NCBI RefSeq assembly: GCF_963556105.2
Contig: NZ_OY829945.1
Span: 1,000,524-1,064,523, forward strand
From: an uncultured Tolumonas sp.
GTDB taxonomy: Bacteria; Pseudomonadota; Gammaproteobacteria; Enterobacterales; Aeromonadaceae
Direction: 5' to 3'
Length of the DNA stretch: 64,000 nt
The position numbers and the translations under genes were made by a program. Positions 26,290-35,685 of the stretch are shown in pieces; the stretch's first letter is position 1, and the number at the start of each line of letters is the position of its first letter. The notes beneath the pieces were generated by a model. It saw only the letters and a list, made by a program, of their open reading frames with translations, made no database searches and was not told the origin of the DNA.

Positions 26290-28056
26290 GCATAATTCCG
26301 GTGCCGAGCATTCGGATTCGGATACGGCAGAGAAATCAAACCGCTGATTATCAAGACAATAGAGATGCCCAGGTGTTCCTTTGGCGCGATGTTTGGCGGT
26401 GCTTAACGTGGTACTCACCTGGCTGGCAGTCAAAGACAGATCGGGTGTGTAAGGGAAGACTCCAACCGATAAGTCAACCAGCGGAAATTTCCGCGGATTC
26501 CCGTCCCGATCCTTACTGTAAATACCGTTATTGATGATGTCTTCATTGCGATAATAATGCAGTCGCTGCCGGCGGAACTCGGCTTGTAGCTCTTTAATCG
26601 GCGCGATCCATTCATCCTGTTGTAACAACAAAATAAAGTCGTCACCGCCCAAATGGCCGATGAAATTATGTTGTTGGCCAAAATACTGCCGTAACAATCT
26701 GGCGACCAGCTTGATCATCATATCACCGCGTTCATAGCCACAAACATCATTGTAGGGTTTGAAATCATTCAAATCGCAATATGCCAGCAGGAAGGGTTTG
26801 TTTTCCTGTAAGCTTTTTTCGATAGCCCGCTGGATCGGTACATTACCGGGTAACAAGGTCAGCGGGTTGGCATAACGTGCCATAGTAAGCTTGTATTGGG
26901 TTAGTTTGCGCATCAGATCGCGTAAGCGTCCCAGACCCAGATATTTACCGTCTTCACAAATAATGAACCAGGCGTCTAATTCCTCTTCTTCTTCATGTTC
27001 AACCAGTAATTGACTGACTTTCAGTAAAGATTGATTCACATCGACCATGATGGGTTTATCCATCAACTTGGCGACCGGCGCTTTGGCGTACAGTGAATGA
27101 CCAAACTGCTCAGCAAAATGACGCAGTAACGTATGGCGTTTCAAGATGCCTAATGGTGTACCTTGCGCATCTAACACGGGGTAGCAGTTAGCGTCGGGTT
27201 GTTTACGAAACAACTCCATGGCATTCATGCCATTCACATCTGGTGAGATAGGTGGGATATGCACGACTAACTCACGTAGAGGGGCGGTCGCCTGACGAGA
27301 TTCTTCACTGTCGACCAGTAACTCTGCCGGGAACGGTGCGGGAACGGTGGCGGGTTTGCCAAACAGATAACCCTGACAATACTGAATGCCAATTTTGCGG
27401 GCGACCAGATATTCCTCTTTGCGCTCAACACCTTCCAAAATCATTTTGCAGCCGAGTTTACCGGCCAGATCACACAGACTGGCGACGAACTGACGTTTAG
27501 TACCATCACTATCAATGTTGGCGGCAAAATAGATATCCAGTTTGACGAAATCCGGGCGTAATTCTGACCATAAACGCAGCCCCGAATTACCGGCACCCAA
27601 ATCATCAATCGCGACCATAAAGCCATTTTCTTTTAATGACTTAACCATCTCGATAATGTTGTCACCGGCAGCAGCGGGATGATTTTCTGTTAATTCGATA
27701 ACCACTAAGGCTGGTGATAAGCGAGCTTGTTGGGTTGCCTGCAACAGTGGATCAATACCCAGTGTGAGCAATACCGAAGGGGAAATATTAACAAATAATT
27801 TGCCGTTCAATTGTTGCGTCACAAAGCGTTTCATTGCCAATGAGACACACAGCAGCTCAAGCTCGGCTTGCCGCCCTTCTAATTCTGATTGGCGAAATAG
27901 TTCCAAAGGCGAATGTAATAAACTATCTGATGGCCCGCGGCTTAATGCCTCATAACCGAGCACCTGACGTTGTACATTATCAAAAATAGGCTGAAACAAA
28001 GTTTGGATCTGACACCGCGCCATAATGACGTCGAGTTCGGTAATCACTATGATCAT
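26275..28056 (-). CDS. EAL-CBS-GGDEF c-di-GMP signalling protein
   Basis: A 593-residue protein with the unusual order EAL first, GGDEF last. The EAL domain (about 12-250) keeps GYEALSRGP, VVIELTENHP, VAIDDLGAGNSG, VKLDIYF and ILEGVERKEEY. Two CBS modules (about 270-400) follow; they often sense adenine nucleotides. The GGDEF domain (about 410-580) has LGGDDF, an accepted variant, near residue 468. Phosphodiesterase activity is likely; cyclase activity is possible. Start uncertain: ATG at 28056 lacks a spaced ribosome site, while GTG (28047) has AGGA nine bases upstream, and ATG (28023) begins the conserved part. Confidence 0.88.
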   Translation of the reverse strand: MIIVITELDVIMARCQIQTLFQPIFDNVQRQVLGYEALSRGPSDSLLHSPLELFRQSELEGRQAELELLCVSLAMKRFVTQQLNGKLFVNISPSVLLTLGIDPLLQATQQARLSPALVVIELTENHPAAAGDNIIEMVKSLKENGFMVAIDDLGAGNSGLRLWSELRPDFVKLDIYFAANIDSDGTKRQFVASLCDLAGKLGCKMILEGVERKEEYLVARKIGIQYCQGYLFGKPATVPAPFPAELLVDSEESRQATAPLRELVVHIPPISPDVNGMNAMELFRKQPDANCYPVLDAQGTPLGILKRHTLLRHFAEQFGHSLYAKAPVAKLMDKPIMVDVNQSLLKVSQLLVEHEEEEELDAWFIICEDGKYLGLGRLRDLMRKLTQYKLTMARYANPLTLLPGNVPIQRAIEKSLQENKPFLLAYCDLNDFKPYNDVCGYERGDMMIKLVARLLRQYFGQQHNFIGHLGGDDFILLLQQDEWIAPIKELQAEFRRQRLHYYRNEDIINNGIYSKDRDGNPRKFPLVDLSVGVFPYTPDLSLTASQVSTTLSTAKHRAKGTPGHLYCLDNQRFDFSAVSESECSAPELCSVAG

Positions 28057-28201
28057 TCCTGATTAAATAGTGTGATGCCGGTCATGCTAACGCGGGTGTA
28101 TGACAATTTTATTGCCGCTTTCTGGTTCACCATATTTTGCAAGCAATGCCTCATGCTCTCTGTTAAAATGCGCGCCAGTTTAGTGAGTACAGGGAGTTCA
28201 T

Positions 28202-28684
28202 GTGGTCTGGATTGATTACGCAATTCTGGCGGTGATTGGTTTATCATCCCTGATCAGTCTGATCCGTGGTTTCGTTAAAGAAGCCCTTTCTCTCGTCACC
28301 TGGTTTGCTGCTTTCTTTGTCGCCAGTCGGTTCTTTGGCGATCTAGCCGTCTATTTCACTTCTGTTTCCGATAGCATGGTGCGTAATGGTATGGCGATTG
28401 CCGTGCTGTTCGTGGCAACACTGATTGTGGGTGCCATCGTTAACTATGTTGTTAGTGTACTGGTGAATAAGACGGGATTATCGGGTACTGATCGAGTGCT
28501 CGGTATTTGTTTTGGCGCAATTCGTGGCGTATTAATTGTTAGTGCGTTGCTGTTCTTTATGGATACTTTTACCAGTGCTCATGATGCAATTTGGTGGAAG
28601 CAATCCATACTTATTCCAGAATTTGGTGTAGTGGTGAACTGGTTCTTTGAGTTCATGAAACACTCATCCAGTTTTATTAAGTGA
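28202..28684 (+). CDS. cvpA: CvpA family membrane protein
   Basis: A 160-residue inner-membrane protein with four hydrophobic segments (about 5-25, 30-48, 62-85, 100-122). It opens [13 protein letters not shown] and has [20 protein letters not shown], the family signature. In E. coli the family is linked to colicin V production and to resistance to bile acids. The start is GTG, supported by AGGGAG six to eight bases before it; an ATG overlapping it is in another frame. It leads the cvpA-purF pair found in E. coli. Confidence 0.94.
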   Translation: MVWIDYAILAVIGLSSLISLIRGFVKEALSLVTWFAAFFVASRFFGDLAVYFTSVSDSMVRNGMAIAVLFVATLIVGAIVNYVVSVLVNKTGLSGTDRVLGICFGAIRGVLIVSALLFFMDTFTSAHDAIWWKQSILIPEFGVVVNWFFEFMKHSSSFIK

Positions 28685-28711
28685 TTATTGGCATTTCGAG
28701 GAAGAGAAGAG

Positions 28712-30235
28712 ATGTGTGGTATTGTCGGCATTGTTGGCACCAGTCCTGTCAACCAGGCCTTATATGATTCACTGACGGTGTTACAACACCGCGGGCAGGA
28801 CGCCGCAGGGATCGTGACTATCAGTGATAACACGTTCAAGCAGCGTAAAGCCAATGGCCTCGTGAAAGACGTATTCGAAACACGTCATATGCAACGTCTG
28901 AAAGGCAATATCGGTATCGGTCATGTGCGTTATCCGACTGCTGGTAGCTCCAGTGCCGCAGAAGCACAGCCATTTTACGTCAACTCTCCATTTGGTATTG
29001 CGCTGGCCCATAACGGTAACCTGACCAATGCGAAAGAACTGCGCGATTTACAAACTCAACAAACTCGCCGTCACATCAATACGACGTCTGATTCTGAAGT
29101 TCTGCTGAATACCTTTGCTTATGAGCTGGATAAAACAGTCGGTACTGATTTATCTGCGGAAGAAGTTTTTGCGGCGGTCAGCCGTGTACATGCGCAGATC
29201 CGTGGTGCATATGCGGTAGTTGCTGTGATCATCGGTCATGGTCTGCTGGCATTCCGCGATCCAAACGGCATTCGTCCGTTGGTGCTGGGTCGTCGTGCTT
29301 CTGAAGAAAGCGGTCGTTACGAATACATGGTGGCTTCTGAAAGCGTGGCGTTGGATGTACAAGGCTTTGAAGTGATGCGTGATGTGGCACCGGGTGAAGC
29401 GGTGTACATTTCTGCGCAAGGCGAACTGTCGACCAAACAGTGTGCGCATAATCCTGATCATTGCCCATGTATTTTCGAATATGTGTATTTTGCTCGTCCT
29501 GATTCATTTATCGACAAAGTGTCTGTGTATGCGGCTCGTGTGCATATGGGTCAGAAGCTGGGCGATAAAATTGCGCGTGACTGGAAAGATTTGGATATCG
29601 ATGTAGTTATCCCGATCCCGGAAACTTCTTGCGATATCGCGCTGGAAATTGCGCAGAAGCTGAATAAACCATACCGTCAGGGTTTTGTGAAAAACCGCTA
29701 CATCGGTCGTACCTTCATTATGCCGGGTCAGACCCAGCGTAAAAAATCAGTGCGCAACAAACTGAACGCGATCTCTTCTGAATTCAAAGGCAAGAATGTG
29801 CTGCTGGTGGATGACTCGATTGTGCGTGGTACTACCTCGGCGCAGATCGTGGATATGGCGCGTGAAGCGGGTGCAGAGAAAGTTTACTTTGCCTCAGCGG
29901 CTCCGGAAATTCGTTTCCCGAACGTGTACGGTATCGATATGCCAGTAGCCAGCGAACTGATTGCTTATGGTCGTGAAGTGAATGAGATCTGTCAGCTGAT
30001 CCGCGCTGATGGGCTGATTTTCCAAGACTTAAGTGATTTGGAAGCGGCAGTGCGTGAATGTAATCCAGAAATCAAACAATTTGAAACATCGGTATTTAAT
30101 GGCAAATATATTACCGGTGATATCAATGATGATTATCTGGCATTCCTGAACAACCTGCGTAATGACGATGCCAAAGCCGATCGTGAGTGGAGTGAATCCA
30201 CGGCCGATTTAGAGCTGTATAACGGCGAAAATTAA
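28712..30235 (+). CDS. purF: Amidophosphoribosyltransferase
   Basis: Makes phosphoribosylamine from PRPP and glutamine, the first step of purine synthesis. The 507-residue protein starts [10 protein letters not shown], where Cys2 becomes the N-terminal catalytic nucleophile; this fixes the start against an 8-codon in-frame extension. The glutaminase part has [12 protein letters not shown] and LAHNGNLTN; the phosphoribosyltransferase part has [13 protein letters not shown], the PRPP loop. The length agrees with the E. coli enzyme (505). It lies 27 bases after cvpA. I see no convincing PurR box upstream of cvpA. Confidence 0.97.
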   Translation: MCGIVGIVGTSPVNQALYDSLTVLQHRGQDAAGIVTISDNTFKQRKANGLVKDVFETRHMQRLKGNIGIGHVRYPTAGSSSAAEAQPFYVNSPFGIALAHNGNLTNAKELRDLQTQQTRRHINTTSDSEVLLNTFAYELDKTVGTDLSAEEVFAAVSRVHAQIRGAYAVVAVIIGHGLLAFRDPNGIRPLVLGRRASEESGRYEYMVASESVALDVQGFEVMRDVAPGEAVYISAQGELSTKQCAHNPDHCPCIFEYVYFARPDSFIDKVSVYAARVHMGQKLGDKIARDWKDLDIDVVIPIPETSCDIALEIAQKLNKPYRQGFVKNRYIGRTFIMPGQTQRKKSVRNKLNAISSEFKGKNVLLVDDSIVRGTTSAQIVDMAREAGAEKVYFASAAPEIRFPNVYGIDMPVASELIAYGREVNEICQLIRADGLIFQDLSDLEAAVRECNPEIKQFETSVFNGKYITGDINDDYLAFLNNLRNDDAKADREWSESTADLELYNGEN

Positions 30236-30243
30236 GCTTAAAG

Positions 30244-30272
30244 CAGAGCCCCGTTAAGGGGCTCTGTTGTTT
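30244..30272 (+). terminator. Intrinsic terminator of cvpA-purF
   Basis: CAGAGCCCC and GGGGCTCTG pair perfectly around GTTAA and are followed by a T-rich run. Confidence 0.9.
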
Positions 30273-30589
30273 CAACAGCACTCGATTTCAACGATATCTA
30301 ATAATGCTAACGCTTCATCATCTTGATACAACTCAAATAACTCTCTGATCTGATTCAAGTTACTGTGAATTAAAAACAGATCGTCGGGTTTTGGCCCATT
30401 TCCACCCACTGCTTTTTGCTTAAAATATTCCCAGAACTTATTAGTCTTTTCCGGCAGATCAATGTGTTTGCGTATGTAAGACATCAATAAGCGCGCATTA
30501 CCATCACAATCAATACCATCAAAGGTGACATACCGATCTGTAGTGGCAACGGCAGGGGCATTTTTTTTCTGTTTACAGCTGCAGGGCAT
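30272..30589 (-). CDS. cowN: CowN, CO-protection protein of nitrogenase
   Basis: CowN sustains N2-dependent growth when carbon monoxide would inhibit nitrogenase. This 105-residue protein has the family pattern TDRYVTFDGIDCDGNARLLM, KFWEYFKQK, DLFLIHSNLNQIRELFELYQ and the end EALALLDIVEIECC. About 17 extra residues at the N-terminus carry a PCSC motif (MPCSCKQKK) not essential to the family core; GAGGA eight bases before ATG supports this start. It lies 18-25 kb from the nifF and rnf-nifLA genes of this window, alone between purF and dps. Confidence 0.87.
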   Translation of the reverse strand: MPCSCKQKKNAPAVATTDRYVTFDGIDCDGNARLLMSYIRKHIDLPEKTNKFWEYFKQKAVGGNGPKPDDLFLIHSNLNQIRELFELYQDDEALALLDIVEIECC

Positions 30590-30698
30590 CGGCTAATTCC
30601 TCAATATTTAAGTGAAGGATCGACCAGCCGGTGTAAAAAGACATTGTTGAATTACTGCGTAATTGCAGCAAAACATACAATAAAAAATGAACAAATCA

Positions 30699-30742
30699 GG
30701 CTGGCACAAGCTAACGCATTATCTTTGCGCAAACTGTGCCAG
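30699..30742 (-). promoter_or_regulatory. Hairpin after dps overlapping a sigma-54-like promoter candidate for cowN
   Basis: CTGGCACA (30699-30706) and TGTGCCAG (30735-30742) are perfect inverted arms with further inner pairing, a likely end of the dps transcript although the T-run is distant. On the minus strand 30726-30741 reads TGGCACAGTTTGCGCA, with GG-N10-GC spacing and a perfect -24 half (TGGCAC) but a weak -12 half. If used, it would start cowN about 125 bases before its ATG. No TGT-N10-ACA site was found upstream, so the promoter reading is tentative. Confidence 0.4.
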
Positions 30743-30768
30743 TTTCGGATGATGTGCTCGCGTTTAAC

Positions 30769-31245
30769 TTATTCCAGTAAACTACGCAGCATCCATGCAG
30801 TTTTTTCGTGTAACTGAATGCGTTGCGTCAACAGATCTGCAGATGCTTCATCACTGGCTTTTTCAATCAGCGGGAACAATGAACGTGCTGTACGCACCAC
30901 GGCTTCCTGACCAGCAACCAGATTTTTAATCATGTCCTGCGCTTTCGGTACGCTGGTGTCTTCCGGGATCACGGTCAGTTTAGCGAATTCTTTGTAGGTG
31001 CCTGGCGCATACACACCCAGTGCACGGATACGTTCAGCAATTAAATCAACCGCCAGAGACAGTTCGGTATATTGTGTTTCAAACATCAGGTGCAATGTAT
31101 TAAACATCGGGCCAGTGACGTTCCAGTGGTAATAATGGGTTTTCAGATACAGCGTGTAGCTATCGGCAAGAAAACGTGACAGACCTGCTGCAATTTCCAG
31201 ACGATCATTTTCAGCAATCCCGATATCAATAGGTTGATGTGACAT
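30769..31245 (-). CDS. dps: Dps-family ferritin-like DNA-protection protein
   Basis: Stores iron and shields DNA during oxidative stress or starvation as a dodecamer. The 158-residue protein has the ferroxidase-site residues of the family: [15 protein letters not shown] (His, with Asp/Glu downstream), [20 protein letters not shown] and RIRALG. The length is typical. A gap of 199 bases separates it from psiE upstream; nothing else is visible there. Confidence 0.93.
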   Translation of the reverse strand: MSHQPIDIGIAENDRLEIAAGLSRFLADSYTLYLKTHYYHWNVTGPMFNTLHLMFETQYTELSLAVDLIAERIRALGVYAPGTYKEFAKLTVIPEDTSVPKAQDMIKNLVAGQEAVVRTARSLFPLIEKASDEASADLLTQRIQLHEKTAWMLRSLLE

Positions 31246-31444
31246 AATTCGCTCCTTGGTAAGTGATGATTTTCCGTATTACAAACAGGCATGTTTGCCT
31301 TGCTATGTATGTATATTAGGCACAACCGAGAAGCATCGCCAATTGGAAATATGTAATATTGTAATAGGTAATAACTATTAATGTGCGGAGTTTAATCGTT
31401 GGCAGTGACAGGTTTGCGTTAATCACAGTCACTGCCGAAGGGGC

Positions 31445-31858
31445 TTACAGATCGGTATGTTTATCCTGATGATCGTTGTCATAAGGTAACTTGAGATGAC
31501 CGTAGCGGATCACCAAGACGGTGACAGCCAGTAAAAACGCGCTGGCGGAAACCCCAACCAGCTGCCACGCATCCATCGATTTCATATCCAAAATCAGATA
31601 ACGCGCCAGCGCAACGATCGCAATATAAAGCGGAATACGGATCGGCATTTTGCCGGATTCCAGATACATCGAAATCATGGCTAATACTTCTAAATAGATA
31701 AACATCAGCAACAGATCAGCCAAGGCTACTTTTTGTAAACTGATCATCGAAACGACTTCAGTGCCAATGGCAAAAATACTGGCAATCGCAATGATCACTA
31801 AGCCAACGTTTTGCGCCCATTCCAGAAATGTTCTGATAAGGAGATTTATTCGGTTCAT
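31445..31858 (-). CDS. psiE: Phosphate-starvation-inducible membrane protein PsiE
   Basis: A 137-residue inner-membrane protein with four hydrophobic segments (about 15-38, 48-66, 78-95, 103-122). The family signature DLLLMFIYLEVLAMISMYLE and the basic RIPLYIAIVALARYLILD are present. The function is unknown; in E. coli the gene responds to phosphate limitation. ATG at 31858 is chosen because the conserved N-terminus MNRINLLIRTFLEW starts there and AAGGAG-like bases lie upstream; the frame is open 25 codons further. It is divergent from gntR. Confidence 0.85.
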   Translation of the reverse strand: MNRINLLIRTFLEWAQNVGLVIIAIASIFAIGTEVVSMISLQKVALADLLLMFIYLEVLAMISMYLESGKMPIRIPLYIAIVALARYLILDMKSMDAWQLVGVSASAFLLAVTVLVIRYGHLKLPYDNDHQDKHTDL

Positions 31859-31987
31859 AGTTAGACCTGCTTTTTTGTTACTCAGATCACAATATAACCT
31901 TGATTTACGCTTTTTGTTAATGATTTGTAACATTAACGGCCAGTTTGTTTCCTGTAATCTTTATGGCGGTAGTCGCTTGGGTTTGTT

Positions 31988-32002
31988 ATGTTACTGTAAC
32001 AT
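31988..32002. promoter_or_regulatory. GntR operator upstream of gntR
   Basis: ATGTTACTGTAACAT is a perfect 7+1+7 palindrome and matches the ATGTTAC...GTAACAT half-sites of GntR operators, with one base less in the centre than the 16-base sites at 36254-36283. It lies 21 bases before the gntR ATG, so it suggests autorepression. A second inverted repeat, GTTAATG and CATTAAC (31916-31937), lies further upstream in the psiE-gntR gap. Confidence 0.65.
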
Positions 32003-32022
32003 TGTCTTACTGGATAAAGTTG

Positions 32023-33024
32023 ATGAGTCAAAAACCCCGCCGCCCGACGTTACAGGATGTGGCCGATCTTGTCGGTATCACCAAAATGACGGTGAGCCGC
32101 TATTTAAAAGATCCTGCGCTAGTTTCTGCTGCTGTACAGGAGAAAATAGCGGTCGCACTAGATACGCTGGGCTACATTCCAAATCGGGCGCCGGATCTGT
32201 TATCAAATGCCAAAAGCAAAGCGATCGGCGTGTTGTTGCCATCGTTGACCAACCAGGTATTTGCGGAAGTGATCCGTGGCATCGAGTCGGTGACAGAGCC
32301 GGCGGGCTATCAGACTATGCTGGCGCACTACGGTTATAGCTCAGAGGTAGAGCAGGAGCGTATTGCTTCATTGCTGTCTTATCATGTCGATGGTTTGATC
32401 TTATCGGAAAGTTATCACACCGAACGCACGTTACGGATGATCCAAACTGCGGGTATTCCGGTCATTGAGGTGATGGATTCTCGTTCGCCCGTTGTGGAAC
32501 AAGCCGTTGGTTTTGATAATGCGGCAGCCAGTTATGCGATGACCGAATTAATGCTGCAAAAAGGCTATCGGCGAATTGTTTATCTTGGCGCGCGGATGGA
32601 CGTGCGAACCCGGCTGAAAATGGAAGGTTATGCTGCTGCGATGCAAGCGCACGGGCTGGAACCACTAACGATGACCACCGATGCCGCATCGTCATTTTCA
32701 CTGGGAGCTAAATTGCTATCGGAAGCCCGTATGCGTTACCCAGATATGGATGGCGTGATCTGTACCAACGATGACTTAGCTGTCGGGGCCATTTTTGAGT
32801 GCCAGCGACAAAATATTGCAGTGCCCGGAGAGATTGGCGTGGCGGGGTTCCACGGTCATGACATTGGTCAGGCAATGGTGCCGAAACTGGCCAGCGTGAT
32901 CACGCCACGCGAAGCGATTGGCCGCGTAGCTGCAGAACAATTGCTGGCGCGGATCAATGGGGTGGCATTAACTGAGCCGGTGATTGATTTAGGTTTTGAG
33001 TTGTCGGCGGGGCAGAGTATTTAG
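32023..33024 (+). CDS. gntR: Gluconate utilisation repressor, LacI family
   Basis: Represses gluconate genes until gluconate is present. The 333-residue protein has a LacI-type helix-turn-helix at its N-terminus (TLQDVADLVGITKMTVSRYL), a hinge (NRAPDLLSNAKSK) and a periplasmic-binding-like sensor domain (AIGVLLPSLTNQVFAEVIRG to the C-terminus). The length is that of E. coli GntR (331). The ATG is chosen where the conserved MSQKPRRPTLQDV begins; the frame is open upstream through the operator. Unlike E. coli, where gntR precedes gntK, here gntR converges on the gntK-edd-eda operon. Confidence 0.94.
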   Translation: MSQKPRRPTLQDVADLVGITKMTVSRYLKDPALVSAAVQEKIAVALDTLGYIPNRAPDLLSNAKSKAIGVLLPSLTNQVFAEVIRGIESVTEPAGYQTMLAHYGYSSEVEQERIASLLSYHVDGLILSESYHTERTLRMIQTAGIPVIEVMDSRSPVVEQAVGFDNAAASYAMTELMLQKGYRRIVYLGARMDVRTRLKMEGYAAAMQAHGLEPLTMTTDAASSFSLGAKLLSEARMRYPDMDGVICTNDDLAVGAIFECQRQNIAVPGEIGVAGFHGHDIGQAMVPKLASVITPREAIGRVAAEQLLARINGVALTEPVIDLGFELSAGQSI

Positions 33025-33101
33025 TTTTTGGTTTTTTTGACGCCAGCAGTAGGTAATAAAACACGGACGTGTTATTCGATGTTACAACTCAATAGTAAAG
33101 A

Positions 33102-33204
33102 AGATAGCCGGAAGTAAATAAGCAGACCGTCGGCGGCAAGGATGCCGCCGTCGAGCGTCCATGGATGGATTTACAGCGAGTCTGTGTTTTACTTTCGGCT
33201 ATCT
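33102..33204. repeat. Large nested palindromic element (103 bp)
   Basis: Outer arms 33102-33127 (starting AGATAGCCGGAAGTAAA) and 33180-33204 (ending TTTACTTTCGGCTATCT) pair over about 25 positions with a few mismatches. Inside lies a perfect 8-bp hairpin CGGCGGCA-AGGA-TGCCGCCG (33131-33150) and, beyond it, unpaired sequence containing TCCATGGA. It separates convergent gntR and eda, so it can end both transcripts, but it is far larger than a terminator. It resembles dispersed intergenic palindromes of Gammaproteobacteria; only one copy is in this window. Confidence 0.7.
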
Positions 33205-33210
33205 GACTAG

Positions 33211-33858
33211 TTACCCTTTCAGGCCGTTGATCAGCGCAACCGCTTCTGCTGACAGCGCAGTAATGCTTTCCCAATCGCCGGCTTTGACTTTATCCGCCGG
33301 GATCATCCAGGAACCACCCACGGTTGCAACGCATTTCAGTGCCAGATAAGCGGCGACGTTTTTCGGGCCGATACCGCCGGTTGGGCAGAATTTTATCTGT
33401 GCTAATGGTGCTGAAATGGCCTGCAACGCTGGTGCACCACCATTAGCTTCCGCCGGGAAGAATTTCAGATGGGTGTAACCCAGATCCAGCGCCGTCATCA
33501 CTTCTGATGGAGTGCTGACACCGGGGATCAACGGCACGGCATTGGCAGCAGCATGGGTCAGCAGTTTGTCGGTAAAGCCCGGAGAGATAATAAACTGTGC
33601 ACCGGCTGCTACGGCATCATCATATTGTTGTGGATTCAGGATCGTACCGGCACCGACTAAAGCCTCGGGCATCGCTTCACGAATGGCGCGAATGGCATCT
33701 AACGCAACGGGGGTACGCAAAGTAATTTCAAAAACAGTAATACCGCCTGCAGCCAAAGCCTTGGCCATCGGTACGGCATGCGCCAGATCGTCGATTACCA
33801 TCACGGGTACAACCGGTGATGCGGCAAATACGGTAGCAGGAGAAAGTGTCCAATTCAT
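33211..33858 (-). CDS. eda: KDPG/KHG aldolase
   Basis: Splits 2-keto-3-deoxy-6-phosphogluconate into pyruvate and glyceraldehyde-3-phosphate, the last Entner-Doudoroff step. The 215-residue protein has FEITLRT (Glu), the GAGTIL phosphate loop, and HLKFFPAEANGG with the Schiff-base Lys. The start MNWTLSP aligns with the usual family N-terminus and has AGGA upstream. An ATG six codons earlier (33876) overlaps the edd stop but lacks a ribosome site. It is the last gene of the gntK-edd-eda operon. Confidence 0.96.
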   Translation of the reverse strand: MNWTLSPATVFAASPVVPVMVIDDLAHAVPMAKALAAGGITVFEITLRTPVALDAIRAIREAMPEALVGAGTILNPQQYDDAVAAGAQFIISPGFTDKLLTHAAANAVPLIPGVSTPSEVMTALDLGYTHLKFFPAEANGGAPALQAISAPLAQIKFCPTGGIGPKNVAAYLALKCVATVGGSWMIPADKVKAGDWESITALSAEAVALINGLKG

Positions 33859-33875
33859 GTTGCTGTTATCCTTCA

Positions 33876-35684
33876 TTAAAAATCGTTATCGGAAAATAAG
33901 ATCGAAGCACCTTGTTCCGCGCTGGAAACAACGCGACGGAATGCGCCAAACAATTCGCGGCCTAAACCATGGTGTTGCGCAAACAGATTCGATTTGGCTA
34001 ATGGGCGCTGACGAATATCGTCGAGCACATGTAAGGTGCCATGCGTGGCATCGAGACGAATGCGATCGCCGTTTTGCAGTTGTGCCAGTGGGCCACCTTT
34101 GGCAGCTTCTGGTGTCACGTGGATGGCTGCCGGGATCTTGCCGGACGCTCCGGATAAACGACCATCGGTCACCAACGCAACTTTATGACCGGCTTTTTGC
34201 AAATTGCCGAGGATCGGCATCAGTTTATGCAACTCAGGCATGCCATTGGCGGCGGGGCCGTTGAAACGCACGACAATGATGGCATCTCGATTCAATTCAC
34301 CGGCTTTATAAGCAGCCTCCACATCATGCTGGGAATCGAACACTGCCGCTTCCGCATCGATATAGTGGTATTGCTCGGCCACCGCACTGACTTTCATGAC
34401 ACAACGGCCTAAGTTGCCTGACAGCACTTTTAAGCCACCGGTTTGATTAAAGACCGCATCGTCATCCGAGAGCACGGCTTTATCCTGGCTGGTGGTGGCG
34501 GGTTGCCATGTCAGTTGTTTGTCATTAAGCAGCGGATGTTGCAGATAATCTTCCATGTTGCCCGTCAGTGGTGTGGTATCCATGTGCAGTAAGCCACGTT
34601 TCGCCAAACCACGTAACAGCAATGGAACACCGCCCGCCTGATGGAAAGCATTGATATCAGCCGGGCCATTTGGATAAACCTTGGCCAGTAATGGCACCAC
34701 ATCTGACAGATCTCGGAAATCATCCCACGTCAAAATCAGACCCGCCGCACGTGCAATCGCCACCATGTGCATGGTGTGATTGGTACTGCCACCTGATGCC
34801 AGCAGTGCAACCAGACCGTTCACTAATGATTTTTCATCGACCAGTTTATACAGCGGACGATATTGGGTGGAACCGGACACCAGTGTTGGCATTAAAGCCG
34901 TTACTTCATTCGTTAATGCCTGACGCAACTCGCTGTTTGGTGCAATAAACGCCGAGCCAGGCAGCATCAAGCCCATGGCTTCAAACACCAGTTGATTGGT
35001 ATTAGCCGTGCCATAGAAGGTACAGGTTCCGGCGCTGTGATAAGCCTGATTTTCCATCTGTTGCAAGGCCTCACGGCCAAGTTCACCCGCCGCATATTGC
35101 TGACGAATGCGCGTTTTTTCATCATTACTGATGCCGGTGCTCATCGGGCCGGCAGGCACAAAAGCAGTGGGCAGATGACCAAACGAGAGGGCGCCGATCA
35201 GCTGGCCGGGGGCGATTTTGTCGCAGATCCCCAGCAGTAAAGTAGCATCAAATGCATTGTGACTGAGCGAAACGGCAGTGGCTTGCGCGATCACGTCACG
35301 TGAGAACAGTGACAGATCCATGCCCGCCTGACCTTGTGTGACACCATCACACATGGCTGGTACGCCACCGGCGACCTGCGCGCTGTGACCTGTGGCAGAC
35401 AGCACTGCTTTGATCTGCTCCGGATAATGTTCATACGGCTGATGCGCACTGAGCAGGTCGTTATAGGCGGTGACGATGGCGACGTTAACGCGCGTCATAT
35501 CCAGCAATGTATTTTTTTGCGCATGCGAACATGCGGCAATGACATGAGCTAAATTTCCGCAAGCCAGTGTGCCGCGAGGGCGACCGGCTGCAGCCTGCGC
35601 TTGCATGCGTGTTATGTAGTCAGCCCGGAGGTCAGCGCTACGTTCACGAATACGCTCTGTTACCTGTTGGATCACTGGGTGCAT
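33876..35684 (-). CDS. edd: 6-phosphogluconate dehydratase
   Basis: Dehydrates 6-phosphogluconate to KDPG in the Entner-Doudoroff pathway, using a [4Fe-4S] cluster. The 602-residue protein belongs to the IlvD/Edd family: [20 protein letters not shown] holds one cluster Cys, GICDKIAPG another, and [16 protein letters not shown]-type sequence ([14 protein letters not shown]) the third; [20 protein letters not shown] is the C-terminal signature. AGGGAG precedes ATG at 35684. It starts one base after the gntK stop and ends at the edge of eda, so the three are one operon. Confidence 0.96.
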   Translation of the reverse strand: MHPVIQQVTERIRERSADLRADYITRMQAQAAAGRPRGTLACGNLAHVIAACSHAQKNTLLDMTRVNVAIVTAYNDLLSAHQPYEHYPEQIKAVLSATGHSAQVAGGVPAMCDGVTQGQAGMDLSLFSRDVIAQATAVSLSHNAFDATLLLGICDKIAPGQLIGALSFGHLPTAFVPAGPMSTGISNDEKTRIRQQYAAGELGREALQQMENQAYHSAGTCTFYGTANTNQLVFEAMGLMLPGSAFIAPNSELRQALTNEVTALMPTLVSGSTQYRPLYKLVDEKSLVNGLVALLASGGSTNHTMHMVAIARAAGLILTWDDFRDLSDVVPLLAKVYPNGPADINAFHQAGGVPLLLRGLAKRGLLHMDTTPLTGNMEDYLQHPLLNDKQLTWQPATTSQDKAVLSDDDAVFNQTGGLKVLSGNLGRCVMKVSAVAEQYHYIDAEAAVFDSQHDVEAAYKAGELNRDAIIVVRFNGPAANGMPELHKLMPILGNLQKAGHKVALVTDGRLSGASGKIPAAIHVTPEAAKGGPLAQLQNGDRIRLDATHGTLHVLDDIRQRPLAKSNLFAQHHGLGRELFGAFRRVVSSAEQGASILFSDNDF

Positions 35685-35685
35685 G

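Noticed and set aside
28060-28200. PurR box upstream of cvpA-purF
   Set aside because: The best match around 28137-28148 (TGCAAGCAATGC) lacks the central CG and the symmetry of the PurR operator.
33512-34264. 250-codon plus-strand ORF over eda and edd
   Set aside because: It is the complement of two well-recognised enzymes; no protein family is visible in its translation.
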